A stretch of 64,000 nt of DNA, taken from assembly GCF_000772535.1 (NCBI RefSeq), contig NZ_JSUM01000013.1:121496-185495 (forward strand), read 5' to 3'. Source of the stretch: Chelonobacter oris. Its GTDB lineage: Bacteria > Pseudomonadota > Gammaproteobacteria > Enterobacterales > Pasteurellaceae. Position 1 is the first letter of the stretch; each line of letters begins with the position of its first letter. The position numbers were made by a program, and so were the translations under genes. This document shows, piece after piece, positions 48,768 through 57,895 of this stretch. Below the pieces are notes generated by a model. It made no database searches. It worked only from the letters and a program-made list of their open reading frames with translations, and had not been told where the DNA came from.

Positions 48768-48830
48768 AGCATTTTCCTTCTTTTCATCATGCGCCGATAA
48801 GCAACCGCACTTTTTCTGCCGATTTGCCTG

Positions 48831-49610
48831 TTAGAAACAGGTGAATGCACCGTCCACAATAAAATCCGCACCGGTGGTGAAACTACTGGTGTCGCCTGCC
48901 AAATAAACGCAAATCGACTGTAATTCTTCCGGTTTGCCCAAACGGTGTAGTGGTGCCATTTCATTCCAGGTTTTGATTAGCGGTTGCAGATCTTTTGAAT
49001 TTAGGGTCAGTTCAGTGCCGATATAGCCGGGGCTTAAACTATTGACACGGATATTGTGTTTCGCCCATTCAATCGCCAGTGATTTGGTCAGTTGAATCAC
49101 CCCGGCTTTAGAGGCGTTATAAGCACATTGTGGTTGCGGCACGTTGACGATATGTGCCGACATTGAAGCGGTCGTGATAATCGACCCGCCCTTGCCTTGC
49201 TCAATCATTAATTTTCCAGCGGCTTGTGCGGTTAAAAATACGCCGGTTAAATTCACGTTAATAACTTTAGACCATTGCTCAATGCTCATCTCTTCAGCGG
49301 GAATATTCAAGCAAATACCTGCATTACAGAAGGCGATCTCCAGTGAGCCGAACGTTTTTTGAATGGCTGCGATCATTTGCTCGACACTTTCGGAACGGGT
49401 GACATCGGTTTGTATGGCAAGGGTTCTGACATTCTCGGCAACGGCAATTTCCTGCGCGGTTTTTGACGCTTCTTCAATATCCCAATCGGCGATGACTATG
49501 TTTGCTCCGGCCTGAGCAAAGCCGTATGCCACACTTTTGCCGATACCTCTTGCACCACCGGTCACAAGAGCCGTTTTTTTGTCTAATTTCATTTGATCTA
49601 AAATACCCAT
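48831..49610 (-). CDS. Short-chain dehydrogenase, probable polyol 2-dehydrogenase
   Basis: A 259-residue classical SDR: cofactor motif TGGARGIG (17-24), Asp41-Trp42-Asp43 after strand 2 (acidic, so NAD+ rather than NADP+ is expected), CNAG (95-98), Ser around 149-151, and catalytic Tyr164 and Lys168 in YNASK. The C-terminus TTGADFIVDGAFTCF is like polyol dehydrogenases (sorbitol, xylitol, arabinitol). It likely oxidises an imported polyol to the ketose for the FGGY kinase. The start at 49610 is supported by GATGGAG; an in-frame start 57 bases upstream would overlap the operator-like repeat region. First gene of the leftward operon. Confidence 0.85.
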   Translation of the reverse strand: MGILDQMKLDKKTALVTGGARGIGKSVAYGFAQAGANIVIADWDIEEASKTAQEIAVAENVRTLAIQTDVTRSESVEQMIAAIQKTFGSLEIAFCNAGICLNIPAEEMSIEQWSKVINVNLTGVFLTAQAAGKLMIEQGKGGSIITTASMSAHIVNVPQPQCAYNASKAGVIQLTKSLAIEWAKHNIRVNSLSPGYIGTELTLNSKDLQPLIKTWNEMAPLHRLGKPEELQSICVYLAGDTSSFTTGADFIVDGAFTCF

Positions 49611-49645
49611 GATTTCATCTCCATCGTTGTTGAATTCAATTATTG

Positions 49646-49670
49646 AAATTGACTTAAATAAAGTCAATTT
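49646..49670. promoter_or_regulatory. Inverted repeat, likely operator of the polyol cassette
   Basis: AAATTGACTT and AAGTCAATTT form a perfect ten-base inverted repeat with a five-base centre, 36 bases before the SDR start. A smaller palindrome TTGAATTCAA lies at 49630-49639. ROK repressors bind A+T-rich inverted repeats of this kind, so the regulator encoded divergently is the natural candidate. Confidence 0.6.
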
Positions 49671-49761
49671 AATAAAGTTGATTTATATTATTCTTGCTGT
49701 CTGAGGTTTGTCAAAGTCGTTTTTTAAAATTGTGGAGGCAATCTCATTTTTTGTGTGGAAG

Positions 49762-49777
49762 TGTGATATTGTTCACG
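49762..49777. promoter_or_regulatory. CRP site in the divergent region of the polyol cassette
   Basis: TGTGA-TATTGT-TCACG matches the CRP core with one mismatch and the right spacer. It lies between the operator-like repeat and the ROK gene, so it could activate either promoter. Confidence 0.7.
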
Positions 49778-49874
49778 TTATTAGTTAATATTTAAGCTTA
49801 AAACTCGGTAGAGTGAGGCATACTTGCCACCTATTGTGAGCAATAGCGTGCGGTTTATCAAAAGAGGTCAGGAA

Positions 49875-51026
49875 GTGAGCAAAATCAGCGTACCGTTAAA
49901 TATTAAAAAAGAGAATTATCATAAAATTTATCACCTTTTTTTCGAACACGATAAATTGTCCAAGCCGGAAGTTGCACAATTACTCAATTTGAGTTTGCCG
50001 ACGGTTGTCAATAATATCAGTGAATTAGAAGCGGAAGGGAAAATCAGAAATCAGGGTTTTAATAAATCACAAGGCGGCAGGCCGGCGACAGCATATCAAC
50101 TCATTGACGACGCTTTTATTGCACTCGGCGTAGAAATTCAACGGAAAAAAATTAAACTTGTGGCGTTAAACCTAAAAGGTAAAGTAATTTCTCTTAAAGA
50201 AACGCCGTTGGCATGCAGGAATGACGAGGCTTACTTGGGCAAACTTTGCCGTTTTATTACGCAATTTATGGCGGAATTGGGTTATCAGTCGGCACAAATT
50301 TTAGGTATCGGTATTTCTATTCAGGCGATCACAAGTAAAGACGGGAGTGCGGTTTTATACGGTAAAATCACACCTTGTGAGCAGTTCCATACCGATAAAT
50401 TACAACCGCACTTGCCGTATCCGATAAAATTGTATCACGATGTAAAATGTGCCGCTAAAGCTGAATTGTGGGAGGTGAAACACATTGATAATGCAATTTA
50501 TGTTTCGATTAGTGAGCATCTTGGCGGGGCGATGATCCTCAATAATCAGATTGATTTAGGTAAAAACGGCTATTCGGGGGCGTTAGAGCATTTGCAGTTA
50601 AGCAGAGATGGAAAAGCCTGTTATTGCGGACAAATAGGCTGTATGGAAACACATTGCTCTCTCGAAGCGTTGTTGCAGTCAAAAGACGAGATTGCGGATT
50701 TTTTTACCCGCTTGAGAATACAGGAAAATATGATTAAAAGTGCGGTCGACAATGAAATTGTGGTACGTTGGCAAGCCTTTTTAGATAAATTGGCGCAAGG
50801 ACTGAATTATGTCTATTTATTGCTAGAGCGGGATATTATTCTAGGCGGTGAAATTTCGGCGTATTTGAATAGTAACGATTTGATCTTATTGCAGAATAAA
50901 ATCAAAACGCTTTCCTCGTTTCCGTTGGAAGGTGATTTTATCCGCATTGCCACTGTACAAAAAAACGCCTCGGCAATTGGTGCGGCGCTGCCTTTTGTGT
51001 CAAGATATTTGTATGGTGAAGAATAA
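49875..51026 (+). CDS. ROK-family transcriptional regulator (XylR/NagC type)
   Basis: A 383-residue ROK repressor. The N-terminal winged HTH covers about residues 10-75 (LSKPEVAQLLNLSLPTVVNN, then GGRPATAYQL), and the ROK sugar-sensing domain follows with the zinc-binding CYCGQIGCMETHCSLEALL near residue 252. No intact ATP-binding DxGxTK motif is visible, as expected for a regulator rather than a kinase. I prefer the GTG at 49875, with GAGG seven bases before it; a TTG at 49824 is a possible alternative that adds 17 residues. It is divergent from the SDR-kinase-symporter-EIIA operon and its probable repressor. Confidence 0.87.
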   Translation: MSKISVPLNIKKENYHKIYHLFFEHDKLSKPEVAQLLNLSLPTVVNNISELEAEGKIRNQGFNKSQGGRPATAYQLIDDAFIALGVEIQRKKIKLVALNLKGKVISLKETPLACRNDEAYLGKLCRFITQFMAELGYQSAQILGIGISIQAITSKDGSAVLYGKITPCEQFHTDKLQPHLPYPIKLYHDVKCAAKAELWEVKHIDNAIYVSISEHLGGAMILNNQIDLGKNGYSGALEHLQLSRDGKACYCGQIGCMETHCSLEALLQSKDEIADFFTRLRIQENMIKSAVDNEIVVRWQAFLDKLAQGLNYVYLLLERDIILGGEISAYLNSNDLILLQNKIKTLSSFPLEGDFIRIATVQKNASAIGAALPFVSRYLYGEE

Positions 51027-51049
51027 AATACACTTTTGAGTGTTGTCTT

Positions 51050-51168
51050 CACCGCACTTGGCGACATTGTCGAAGATGAAGATTTGAGCCGTTTTATTCT
51101 GTAAGATAAAAAGCAAAAGTGCGGTTTTAAGCTTAAAAAAGCGATTTGTCGGTCGGCAAATCGCTTTT
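51050..51168 (+). repeat. 119-bp direct repeat, copy 2 (hslU 3' remnant plus terminator)
   Basis: Second copy of the segment at 45229-45347, with four substitutions: one in the stop codon (TAG to TAA), two between stop and uptake sequence, one before the terminator stem. It sits 24 bases after the ROK stop codon and 14 bases before the end of hemY, on the far side of the cassette from hslU. Confidence 0.95.
51051..51104 (+). pseudogene. hslU: hslU 3'-terminal fragment
   Basis: Eighteen codons (17 residues from TALGD to the final RFIL, then TAA) of hslU, in the correct frame but with no start codon or upstream part. The amino acid sequence is identical to the C-terminus of the intact hslU at 43952-45283. 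It is a by-product of how the 5.7-kb cassette was inserted, not a functional gene. Confidence 0.92.
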
Positions 51169-51171
51169 TTG
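51136..51171. terminator. Terminator before hemY (copy 2)
   Basis: Same stem as at 45315-45350 (AAAAGCGATTTG with CAAATCGCTTTT), here with a longer T-run (six T). It lies between the convergent ROK and hemY genes and serves the end of the hem operon. Confidence 0.85.
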
Positions 51172-51182
51172 GTCGGGCGGGA

Positions 51183-52439
51183 TTAGCGGTTTAGTACGGC
51201 AATTTCTGTTTGTTCAGGCGTATTCTGCCGGTTTTTCATAACAAACTGTAGCCCTTGTTCCCGTACTTTTTGGGCGTTTATGCTATCGCCCAACTGTTCG
51301 TAAGTATAAGCCGTCATTGTATAATCTTCGGCTTTTGTCCATTGCGGCTGGCTCAATACATTGCACAGGTAGGTTTTCGCCGAGTTGAATTCGTTCAAGC
51401 GGACATTCAAATAGCCCAATGCACGGTTGTACGCCACTTGTAATTCAGGATCCTGTGTTGAAGCCAGCTGTTTTTCCAGCGTTTTAATCAATTTGCTGTC
51501 GCTTTCGAGCTGCAAGTGCGGTAGTTGTTGCAGCAATGCCAGTCGATCGGTTTTGTTTTCCGCTTTTTTGACGGTTTCCAATGCGATTTCATAGGCTGAT
51601 TCGTGGTCGTTGGCGGCAATCAGGCGTTTTAACATACCGGTTTTGGCATAGATGTCGTTACGCCGTTTGCGGCTTTGTTCTTCCCACCACGCCAGTAAAC
51701 CGTCGACGCCGTCTTCATTGAGTTTTTCATCTTGCAGGCCGTCTTCGATTTGGTGGCGTAGCTGCAACAGTTTTTCACGGCTGTAATTCAGTTTGTTTTC
51801 AACCCGTCCGAAAAGCTCGTCCAGCGAGGCATATGCGTTGGATTGCAGATAAATATCGACCGCCAGACGTAATACTTCGGGATTATACGGCGCCAGTAAC
51901 AGCAGGCTGTCAATTGCACTGCGTGCAGCGGAAGTCTTGCCTTGTTGCAATAAAATCCGCGTGCGAGCCAGTTCTACCACCAGATTATCGTTGCCGGCAA
52001 GTTTGGTTGCTTCGATCAGATATTTATTGGCACTGAATTCATCGCCTTTTTGCTGTGCGGCTTCGGCGGCTTTGATAAAATTCAGCACCGGTTCAGTGGC
52101 GTGTTTGGCATTTTTACCGATTAACTTTTCGGCTTTGGCATAATCGCCTTCATCCATTTTGATGAGTCCGGCAAGGGTTTGTTTTTCCGCTTTCCGCCGT
52201 TTACGGCGTGAAAACCAGCCGTAAGTGCTGTTGCTCAGGCGGCAAAAGCGAGAGATAAGCGCTTGAACCAGATAGACAATCGCTAATGATAAAACAAAGA
52301 AAACCACTAAAGTCGGGATAGTCATTTCAATATCCCAATTTGTTGTCGAGATCAACACGTAACCTTGTTTACCGGAAAGATAAGGCCCGGCAACCAATCC
52401 CGCCAGTAAAATCAACATTAAAAAGAGGACTTTAAACAT
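51183..52439 (-). CDS. hemY: HemY, inner-membrane TPR protein
   Basis: A 418-residue protein with two hydrophobic N-terminal helices (about residues 3-20 and 40-62) followed by a cytoplasmic/periplasmic TPR region rich in alanine helices (LAGLIKMDEGDYAKAEKLIGK and repeats to the C-terminus). HemY ends the hemCDX(Y) operon; its exact job in tetrapyrrole metabolism is unclear, and it is unrelated to the protoporphyrinogen oxidase also named HemY in Bacillus. It starts 11 bases after hemX. Length is slightly longer than the about 400-residue E. coli protein. Confidence 0.92.
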   Translation of the reverse strand: MFKVLFLMLILLAGLVAGPYLSGKQGYVLISTTNWDIEMTIPTLVVFFVLSLAIVYLVQALISRFCRLSNSTYGWFSRRKRRKAEKQTLAGLIKMDEGDYAKAEKLIGKNAKHATEPVLNFIKAAEAAQQKGDEFSANKYLIEATKLAGNDNLVVELARTRILLQQGKTSAARSAIDSLLLLAPYNPEVLRLAVDIYLQSNAYASLDELFGRVENKLNYSREKLLQLRHQIEDGLQDEKLNEDGVDGLLAWWEEQSRKRRNDIYAKTGMLKRLIAANDHESAYEIALETVKKAENKTDRLALLQQLPHLQLESDSKLIKTLEKQLASTQDPELQVAYNRALGYLNVRLNEFNSAKTYLCNVLSQPQWTKAEDYTMTAYTYEQLGDSINAQKVREQGLQFVMKNRQNTPEQTEIAVLNR

Positions 52440-52450
52440 AACAGTGGCTC

Positions 52451-54088
52451 CTATTGTGCAGATTCGGCGGCAGGTGCGACCGGATTATCGCGATGTTCGG
52501 CGGCCGGTGTTTCCGGCGGTGCCGTTTCACTGTTCTGCGGTGCAGTAGCTTCGCTTGCTGTGTTTTTCGTTTCTGTCGCTTGCACTTCAGGCGTATTGTC
52601 GTTATCCGCTTTGTCGGCGTCTTCCGTTTGAGACATCGGTTTTTTGTCGCTTACGTTCTCCGCTGCGGCTTTTTTGGCGGCTTCCGAAGCGGAAAACTGC
52701 TCTAAAGTGCGGTGCTCGCGATTAAGGAGCGTGCCGATAGCTTGCCAAGCGGTTAATTGTTGCGGCGCATTGACATAGATCGATTGTTCTTTCAGCTGAT
52801 CGACTTGTTGTAGGAATTGCTGCACCGAATAATCATCGTCGTCAAAGTAGCTGCGAATCCAGCTTGCCACTGAATTTAACGACTGTTTATAGACCTCGTT
52901 TTGTTGACGGGGCACGGCGGACAATGCGACTTGTAGGCTCAGACGAATATTTTCTTTCAAGAAAATATCCTGATTCGGCGCAAGTAATTCCGGGCGATTA
53001 GGATTTTTTTTCTGAACACGGATAAAGTGATCAAGAAAAGAAGAGGCGCTTTTTTCCAAATTGCTCTGCCAGTCGTCTATTGAATCGCTGACACCGATGT
53101 CGGCAGGCGCATTGTTCGGATTGAGCGCCAATACTTTTAAATTGTCGACTTGCGAAATGAGCAGGCTCAATTGCGACATAATCAGATCTTGATCAACATC
53201 ATTCACATTTTGCAGCTGTGTCAGATCGTTGCTGATTGCCGTTCTGATCGACAGTGCTTGCGAGGTTGAGACCTGTTGTAAGGTCTGATTGGCTTCCTGC
53301 AACAGCGACATTACCGTATCGATATCATTGTCCAACACCAGTTTGCGTTGGGCGTTGGTCAGCAGAAAATCGGCTTCCGACATCAGCCAGTCGTTAGGAT
53401 CCGATTTATTGTTAAAACTGAGTTTGTTCAATTGATTGCGTAATTCGCTGTTTTCTGTTTTTTGCAAATCCAAAGCGGCGGTCAGTTGTCGAATCTCATT
53501 TTGGGTTTGTTGCAAGGCATTATCCTGCTTGGTTTGCAACTCGCGGATTTGGGTCGACACTTCGCTGTTAGTCTGAGTTTGCGCTTGGGATGTGCCTGAT
53601 GGCGCGGTAGGCTGCGTTTGCAGATTTGCCATATCATCGGAAAGTGCGGTTACCTGCTGCTGCATGGCGCTGAATTGCTGCTGTCCCCAAAAATAACCGC
53701 CGGCGCCAATACCCAGTGCGATCAGAATAGCCAGCAGGGATAAGCCTTTGCCGCCGCCGGATTGGGGGTGAGGGGCAGGTGCGGTTGCTTCGTTAGTGTG
53801 GGATTTTGCCATGGTATTTTCTTTTATGGTTGTCGTGGAGGTTTTTGCGGATGCATCATCGATCACCTTATCTTGCGGGCGGGCTGAATCGGATTTTTCC
53901 GTTGTTTTTAGCGTATCGGGCGTTGTGTCTGTATCAGGTTTCGGCTTTTTTCCGTCCGCATGGGGCGCATGGGTATTTTTTTCACCTATTTTCGACAAGG
54001 AGATTGCGGTATTTTTCTGTTCCGTCGAGCGGTCGGTTGATCTGTTTTCAGTATCGGCACCGCTGTCAGGTGTTTTTTTCTCACTCAT
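52451..54088 (-). CDS. hemX: HemX, membrane protein of the hem operon
   Basis: A 545-residue single-pass membrane protein. Residues 1-120 are a low-complexity region rich in Ser, Thr, Lys, Asp and Ala; one transmembrane helix lies near residues 124-143 (SLLAILIALGIGAGGYFWG); a coiled coil follows (about 150-225); then the conserved HemX domain (EADFLLTNAQRKLVLDNDI, WLMSEAD). A second acidic, Ala/Thr-rich tail (about 470-545) is longer than in E. coli. The annotation as uroporphyrinogen methyltransferase seen for some homologues is not supported, as there is no such catalytic domain. It lies between hemD and hemY. Confidence 0.92.
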   Translation of the reverse strand: MSEKKTPDSGADTENRSTDRSTEQKNTAISLSKIGEKNTHAPHADGKKPKPDTDTTPDTLKTTEKSDSARPQDKVIDDASAKTSTTTIKENTMAKSHTNEATAPAPHPQSGGGKGLSLLAILIALGIGAGGYFWGQQQFSAMQQQVTALSDDMANLQTQPTAPSGTSQAQTQTNSEVSTQIRELQTKQDNALQQTQNEIRQLTAALDLQKTENSELRNQLNKLSFNNKSDPNDWLMSEADFLLTNAQRKLVLDNDIDTVMSLLQEANQTLQQVSTSQALSIRTAISNDLTQLQNVNDVDQDLIMSQLSLLISQVDNLKVLALNPNNAPADIGVSDSIDDWQSNLEKSASSFLDHFIRVQKKNPNRPELLAPNQDIFLKENIRLSLQVALSAVPRQQNEVYKQSLNSVASWIRSYFDDDDYSVQQFLQQVDQLKEQSIYVNAPQQLTAWQAIGTLLNREHRTLEQFSASEAAKKAAAENVSDKKPMSQTEDADKADNDNTPEVQATETKNTASEATAPQNSETAPPETPAAEHRDNPVAPAAESAQ

Positions 54089-54102
54089 TTATCCTACCTC
54101 TG

Positions 54103-54861
54103 CTAATTCAATTCGTTTTTCAATGACAATAGCGTCTCTAATATCGATGCATTATCAGCGCGGGTGGTCTGGGTAATGTTTTCCCAGCCGTAGTCTTTGG
54201 CTAATTTCACAATGCGCGGACTAATGGCAACCAAATGGCATTGGGTCAACCAATTATGGTCATTTTTTGGTACAAATTCCACTAAATAGCGCAAAATTTC
54301 ATGACTTGTCACAATAATAGTATTGATTCCGGCACGTTTCCAAATACTAATCTGTTGAATATTATCATATTCTTTCGGAATACGTTGATAACATTCCAAC
54401 ACATCGACTGTTGCGCCTCTGATTTCTGCCTGTCGGCGCAGCAGTTCTCTGCCGCCGTTCCCGCGCAAGATTAACAGTCGCTTATTGCTCAGCTGCTGCA
54501 TTTGCGGCAGCCGGATCAGGCCTTCGCTGTTTTCATTCGGATAGGGATAGGCAACCGGATTTTCGCCAAGTGCGGTCAAATATTCGGCGCTACGTCGCCC
54601 GACCGTGAAATAGTGCAAATCGGAACGCCAGCGTAAACCGATGTTTTTCAAGACTTGATCGCTATAGCGAATCGCATTTTTGGACACGGCGAATACATAG
54701 TCGCCGCTTTGCAGATTCTGCAACTGTTGCGGAAGTCGGTTCAAATCCGAGCCTTTTTCAATGCTGAATAGCGGGGTATATAACGTCGCAAAACCATGCT
54801 GATTCAACAGTTGGCAGAGTGTTTCACCGTTTGGTTCGGGGCGAGTGACGAGAATAGCCAT
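54103..54861 (-). CDS. hemD: Uroporphyrinogen-III synthase
   Basis: Closes and inverts hydroxymethylbilane into uroporphyrinogen III, the branch point for heme and siroheme. The 252-residue protein has the two-domain HemD fold; recognisable pieces are MAILVTRPEPNGETLCQLLN at the start, VFAVSKNAIRY near residue 55, and TIIVTSHEILRYL near 165. HemD sequences are very variable, so assignment leans on position between hemC and hemX. It begins 21 bases after hemC. Confidence 0.93.
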   Translation of the reverse strand: MAILVTRPEPNGETLCQLLNQHGFATLYTPLFSIEKGSDLNRLPQQLQNLQSGDYVFAVSKNAIRYSDQVLKNIGLRWRSDLHYFTVGRRSAEYLTALGENPVAYPYPNENSEGLIRLPQMQQLSNKRLLILRGNGGRELLRRQAEIRGATVDVLECYQRIPKEYDNIQQISIWKRAGINTIIVTSHEILRYLVEFVPKNDHNWLTQCHLVAISPRIVKLAKDYGWENITQTTRADNASILETLLSLKNELN

Positions 54862-54882
54862 ACACGTTTCGGTCGCATTATA

Positions 54883-55809
54883 TTATGGTTGATAAATCGC
54901 TTGCAGAATGTCTCCGGCACCTTGTGCCAGTAATTGTTCTGCTACTTGAATGCCCAATTGTTCCGCCTGATCGAGCGTTGCATGGGCATCGGCTCGCAAG
55001 ATTTGACTGCCGTCGGGATTGGCGACCAAGGCGCGCAGATAAAGTCGTTCTCCTTGAATTTCGGCAAAACCGGCAATCGGCACTTGGCAACCGCCTTGCA
55101 AATGGCGGTTCATGGCGCGTTCAGCGGTGACGCAACAAGCGGTTTGGTCATGCAAGAGCGGTTTCAACAAACGGTTGATGTTATGATCATCAACTCGGGT
55201 TTCAATGCCCAGTGCGCCTTGTCCGGCGGCCGGCAGCGAATGTTCGGGGGCGATGAATGCGGTGATCCGCTGTTCTAAAGCAAGCCGTTTCAGGCCGGAG
55301 GCGGCTAGGATAATTGCATCGTAATCACCGTTATCCAGTTTGTTCAGGCGGGTGCCGACGTTGCCACGCAAGGAATGCACCTGCAAATCGGGGCGCAGCG
55401 ATTTTAATTGTGCCTGACGGCGCAGACTGGATGTGCCGACTACAGCGTTCGGCGGGAGCCGCTCAAGTGCGGTATAGCGGTTGGATACAAAAGCGTCGCG
55501 CGGATCTTCCCGCTCGCAAATCACGCTTAATCCCAAGCCTTTTGGAAATTCCATCGGTACGTCTTTCATTGAATGTACCGCCAGATCGGCGCGGTTTTCC
55601 AGTAATGCCGACTCTAATTCTTTAACAAATAAGCCTTTACCGCCGATTTTTGCCAGCGGTGTGTCCAGTATAATATCGCCTTTGGTCACCATGGGAATCA
55701 GTTCGATCCTCAAATTCGGGTAAAGCGCTTGTAGTCGTGCCTGAATAAAATTTGCCTGCCATAATGCCAGTGGGCTTTGGCGGGTCGCAATTCTGATGAT
55801 GTTGTCCAT
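54883..55809 (-). CDS. hemC: Porphobilinogen deaminase
   Basis: Polymerises four porphobilinogens into hydroxymethylbilane. The 308-residue protein has [19 protein letters not shown] near the start, the substrate-binding KDVPMEFP and [18 protein letters not shown] segments (Arg residues), and the dipyrromethane-cofactor Cys in [14 protein letters not shown] near residue 238. It heads the leftward hemCDXY operon. The divergent neighbour is oxyR with 217 bases between, which must hold both promoters; many enterics have cyaA at that place instead. Confidence 0.97.
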   Translation of the reverse strand: MDNIIRIATRQSPLALWQANFIQARLQALYPNLRIELIPMVTKGDIILDTPLAKIGGKGLFVKELESALLENRADLAVHSMKDVPMEFPKGLGLSVICEREDPRDAFVSNRYTALERLPPNAVVGTSSLRRQAQLKSLRPDLQVHSLRGNVGTRLNKLDNGDYDAIILAASGLKRLALEQRITAFIAPEHSLPAAGQGALGIETRVDDHNINRLLKPLLHDQTACCVTAERAMNRHLQGGCQVPIAGFAEIQGERLYLRALVANPDGSQILRADAHATLDQAEQLGIQVAEQLLAQGAGDILQAIYQP

Positions 55810-56026
55810 ATTATTTGTTTTTGCAATCAGTTATGGAAAGGATACGGTTTTTGATCCTATCACTGTTGCGTAGAATTGTCAGCGCTCAGCACGTGATTTT
55901 GCGCCGTAAATGCGGAATTATCGTTATTTTGCCGTGATTAACGTAAAAAGTTGGCGGTGAACGACAAGGAATGGATTATACTAAGCTCCGTTTTTTAGCA
56001 TATCAATTCAATTATAGGGGCTTGCT

Positions 56027-56923
56027 GTGAATATTCGTGATTTGGAATATCTGGTTGCGTTATCGGAATATAAGCATTTCCGCAAGGCGGCGGATGCCTG
56101 TCATGTCAGTCAACCTACGTTGAGCGGACAAATCCGTAAATTGGAAGACGAATTGGGCATTTTGCTACTGGAGAGAACCAGCCGCAAAGTATTGTTCACC
56201 CAGTCGGGGATGTTATTGGTCGAACAGGCTCGGAAAATTTTGCTGGAAGTGCAAATCTTCAGGGAAATGGCGAGTAATCAGGGCAAAGAGATGAGCGGGC
56301 CGCTGCATATCGGTGTGATTCCGACCTTGGGGCCTTATCTGTTGCCGTGTATGTTGCCGGTTCTGGAACGGGATTTCCCCGATTTGGAATTGTATCTGTA
56401 CGAAGCGCAAACCCAAACGTTATTGGAAAAGCTGGAGATGGGGCAACTGGATTGTGCGATTTTGGCGCAAGTGCCGGAAACGACAAATTTTATCGAAGTG
56501 CCGATGTTTAAAGAAAAAATGATGTTGGCGGTATCGCCTAAACACCCTTGGGCCAATGAAGCCTCCGTACCGCTTGCACTGTTGAAGGATCAAGAAATTC
56601 TGATGTTGGACGACGGCCATTGCCTGCGGGAACAGACACTGGATTATTGCTTTACCGCCGGCGCGCGCGAGAACAGCCATTTTCAGGCGACCAGTCTGGA
56701 AACGTTGCGCAATATGGTGGCGGCCAATACCGGCGTGACGCTGATGCCGAGATTGGCAATAATCAACGAAGGCAACCGTAAAGGGGTTGAATATATTCCG
56801 TTTAGCGAGCCGGAGCCTTATCGCAGCGTTATTTTGGTCTATCGTCCCGGCTCTCCGCTGCGGGCGCGCTATGAACGGATTGCGAAAATCATTCAAGGGG
56901 CAGTGATGCCGGTATTGGAATAA
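56027..56923 (+). CDS. oxyR: Hydrogen peroxide-sensing regulator OxyR
   Basis: LysR-type activator of the peroxide response. The HTH is at residues 18-37 ([19 protein letters not shown]). The redox pair Cys199 and Cys208 ([12 protein letters not shown]) is at exactly the E. coli positions, so the disulfide switch should work normally. Length is 298. The start codon is GTG at 56027 after a GGGGCTT-type site. fabR follows 14 bases downstream, as in E. coli, where the two are neighbours. Confidence 0.97.
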   Translation: MNIRDLEYLVALSEYKHFRKAADACHVSQPTLSGQIRKLEDELGILLLERTSRKVLFTQSGMLLVEQARKILLEVQIFREMASNQGKEMSGPLHIGVIPTLGPYLLPCMLPVLERDFPDLELYLYEAQTQTLLEKLEMGQLDCAILAQVPETTNFIEVPMFKEKMMLAVSPKHPWANEASVPLALLKDQEILMLDDGHCLREQTLDYCFTAGARENSHFQATSLETLRNMVAANTGVTLMPRLAIINEGNRKGVEYIPFSEPEPYRSVILVYRPGSPLRARYERIAKIIQGAVMPVLE

Positions 56924-56937
56924 ATTACGGACATATT

Positions 56938-57564
56938 ATGGCAGGAATTCGGGCACAGCAAAAAGAAAAAACCCGTCGGGCGCTACTTGATGCGGCGTTT
57001 AACCAATTGAGTGCGGAGAAGAGTTTTTCCAACCTCAGTCTGCGTGAAGTGGCGCGGGAGGCGGGGATTGCGCCGACGTCGTTTTACCGCCATTTCCGTG
57101 ATATCGACGAATTGGGATTGGCAATGGTGGACGAGGCCGGTCTGATTCTGCGCCAACTGATGCGTCAAGCCCGTAAACGAATTGAGCGCGGCGGCAGTGT
57201 GATTGTGATTTCTGTGGAAACGTTCTTCGAATTTATTCATGAACGACCGAACATGTTTCGCCTGCTGTTGCGCGAAAGTTCCGGCACATCGCAAGAATTT
57301 CGTACCGCCGCCGCACGCGAAATCCAGCATTTTGTCGCCGAATTGACCGAATATATTGCGGCACAGGAAAAAGATTCGCGCTATTTGGCCTATGTGCAGG
57401 CTGAAGGCATGGTAACGATCGTTTTCACTGCCGGCTCCCATGCGCTGGATATGGGGAATAAAGAGCGCGAAGAACTGAAAAAACGCCTAATCTTACAATT
57501 GCGAATGATTGCGAAAGGCGCCTTGAAAATTGTGGAGGAGAAGTCGCAAAGCACGCATCAATAG
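56938..57564 (+). CDS. fabR: Unsaturated fatty acid synthesis repressor FabR
   Basis: TetR-family repressor of fabA/fabB that senses the ratio of unsaturated to saturated acyl thioesters. The 208-residue protein starts [21 protein letters not shown] with the TetR HTH around residues 30-55 ([20 protein letters not shown]), and the FabR-specific [21 protein letters not shown] near 95. It is in an operon with oxyR. Its stop overlaps the convergent slyX end by seven bases. Confidence 0.95.
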   Translation: MAGIRAQQKEKTRRALLDAAFNQLSAEKSFSNLSLREVAREAGIAPTSFYRHFRDIDELGLAMVDEAGLILRQLMRQARKRIERGGSVIVISVETFFEFIHERPNMFRLLLRESSGTSQEFRTAAAREIQHFVAELTEYIAAQEKDSRYLAYVQAEGMVTIVFTAGSHALDMGNKEREELKKRLILQLRMIAKGALKIVEEKSQSTHQ

Positions 57565-57779
57565 TGCGGTGGCGGCGTCTCCTCAGCTTGTGATGCGATA
57601 TTGGACGGTTGCAAATCCGTCAGCTTTACAGCCAGCAACCGCACTTGCTGTTGCAGACGATCAAGGATAAATTGCTGTTCGATCAAAGACTGATTTAGAT
57701 CCTCGATAGTGCCTTCCTGAAATGTCAGTTTTACTTCCAATTCGGCAATATGTTTTTGTAGTTCGATTAATGACGGCAT
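57558..57779 (-). CDS. slyX: SlyX protein
   Basis: A 73-residue, mostly coiled-coil protein ([20 protein letters not shown], then [19 protein letters not shown]) ending in the SlyX hallmark PPPHY. Function is unknown. I start at the ATG at 57779, which gives the usual size; the frame continues open for 50 codons upstream but this is untypical and overlaps the fkpA leader. It is divergent from fkpA, as in E. coli. Confidence 0.93.
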   Translation of the reverse strand: MPSLIELQKHIAELEVKLTFQEGTIEDLNQSLIEQQFILDRLQQQVRLLAVKLTDLQPSNIASQAEETPPPHY

Positions 57780-57895
57780 ATTGATTTTATAATAAAGTGA
57801 CCATATATGAAAAATGTACTTTAACCTATTCGGTATCAAATATATAGTATAAGATGATTTATCAAAACCACTCCGGACTAAAAGGGGAGAGAAAA

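Noticed and set aside
45353..51040. TTTTGAGT present at both inner edges of the repeat-flanked cassette as a recombination core
   Set aside because: It is only eight common A+T-rich bases and lies at different distances from the two repeats; likely chance.
45229..51168. Cassette as a composite transposon or phage remnant
   Set aside because: No transposase, integrase, terminal inverted repeats or phage genes are present; the flanking repeats are host hslU sequence.
52451..54088. hemX as a fusion or frameshifted gene, because of its long N- and C-terminal extensions
   Set aside because: The frame is unbroken; HemX proteins naturally carry variable disordered ends.
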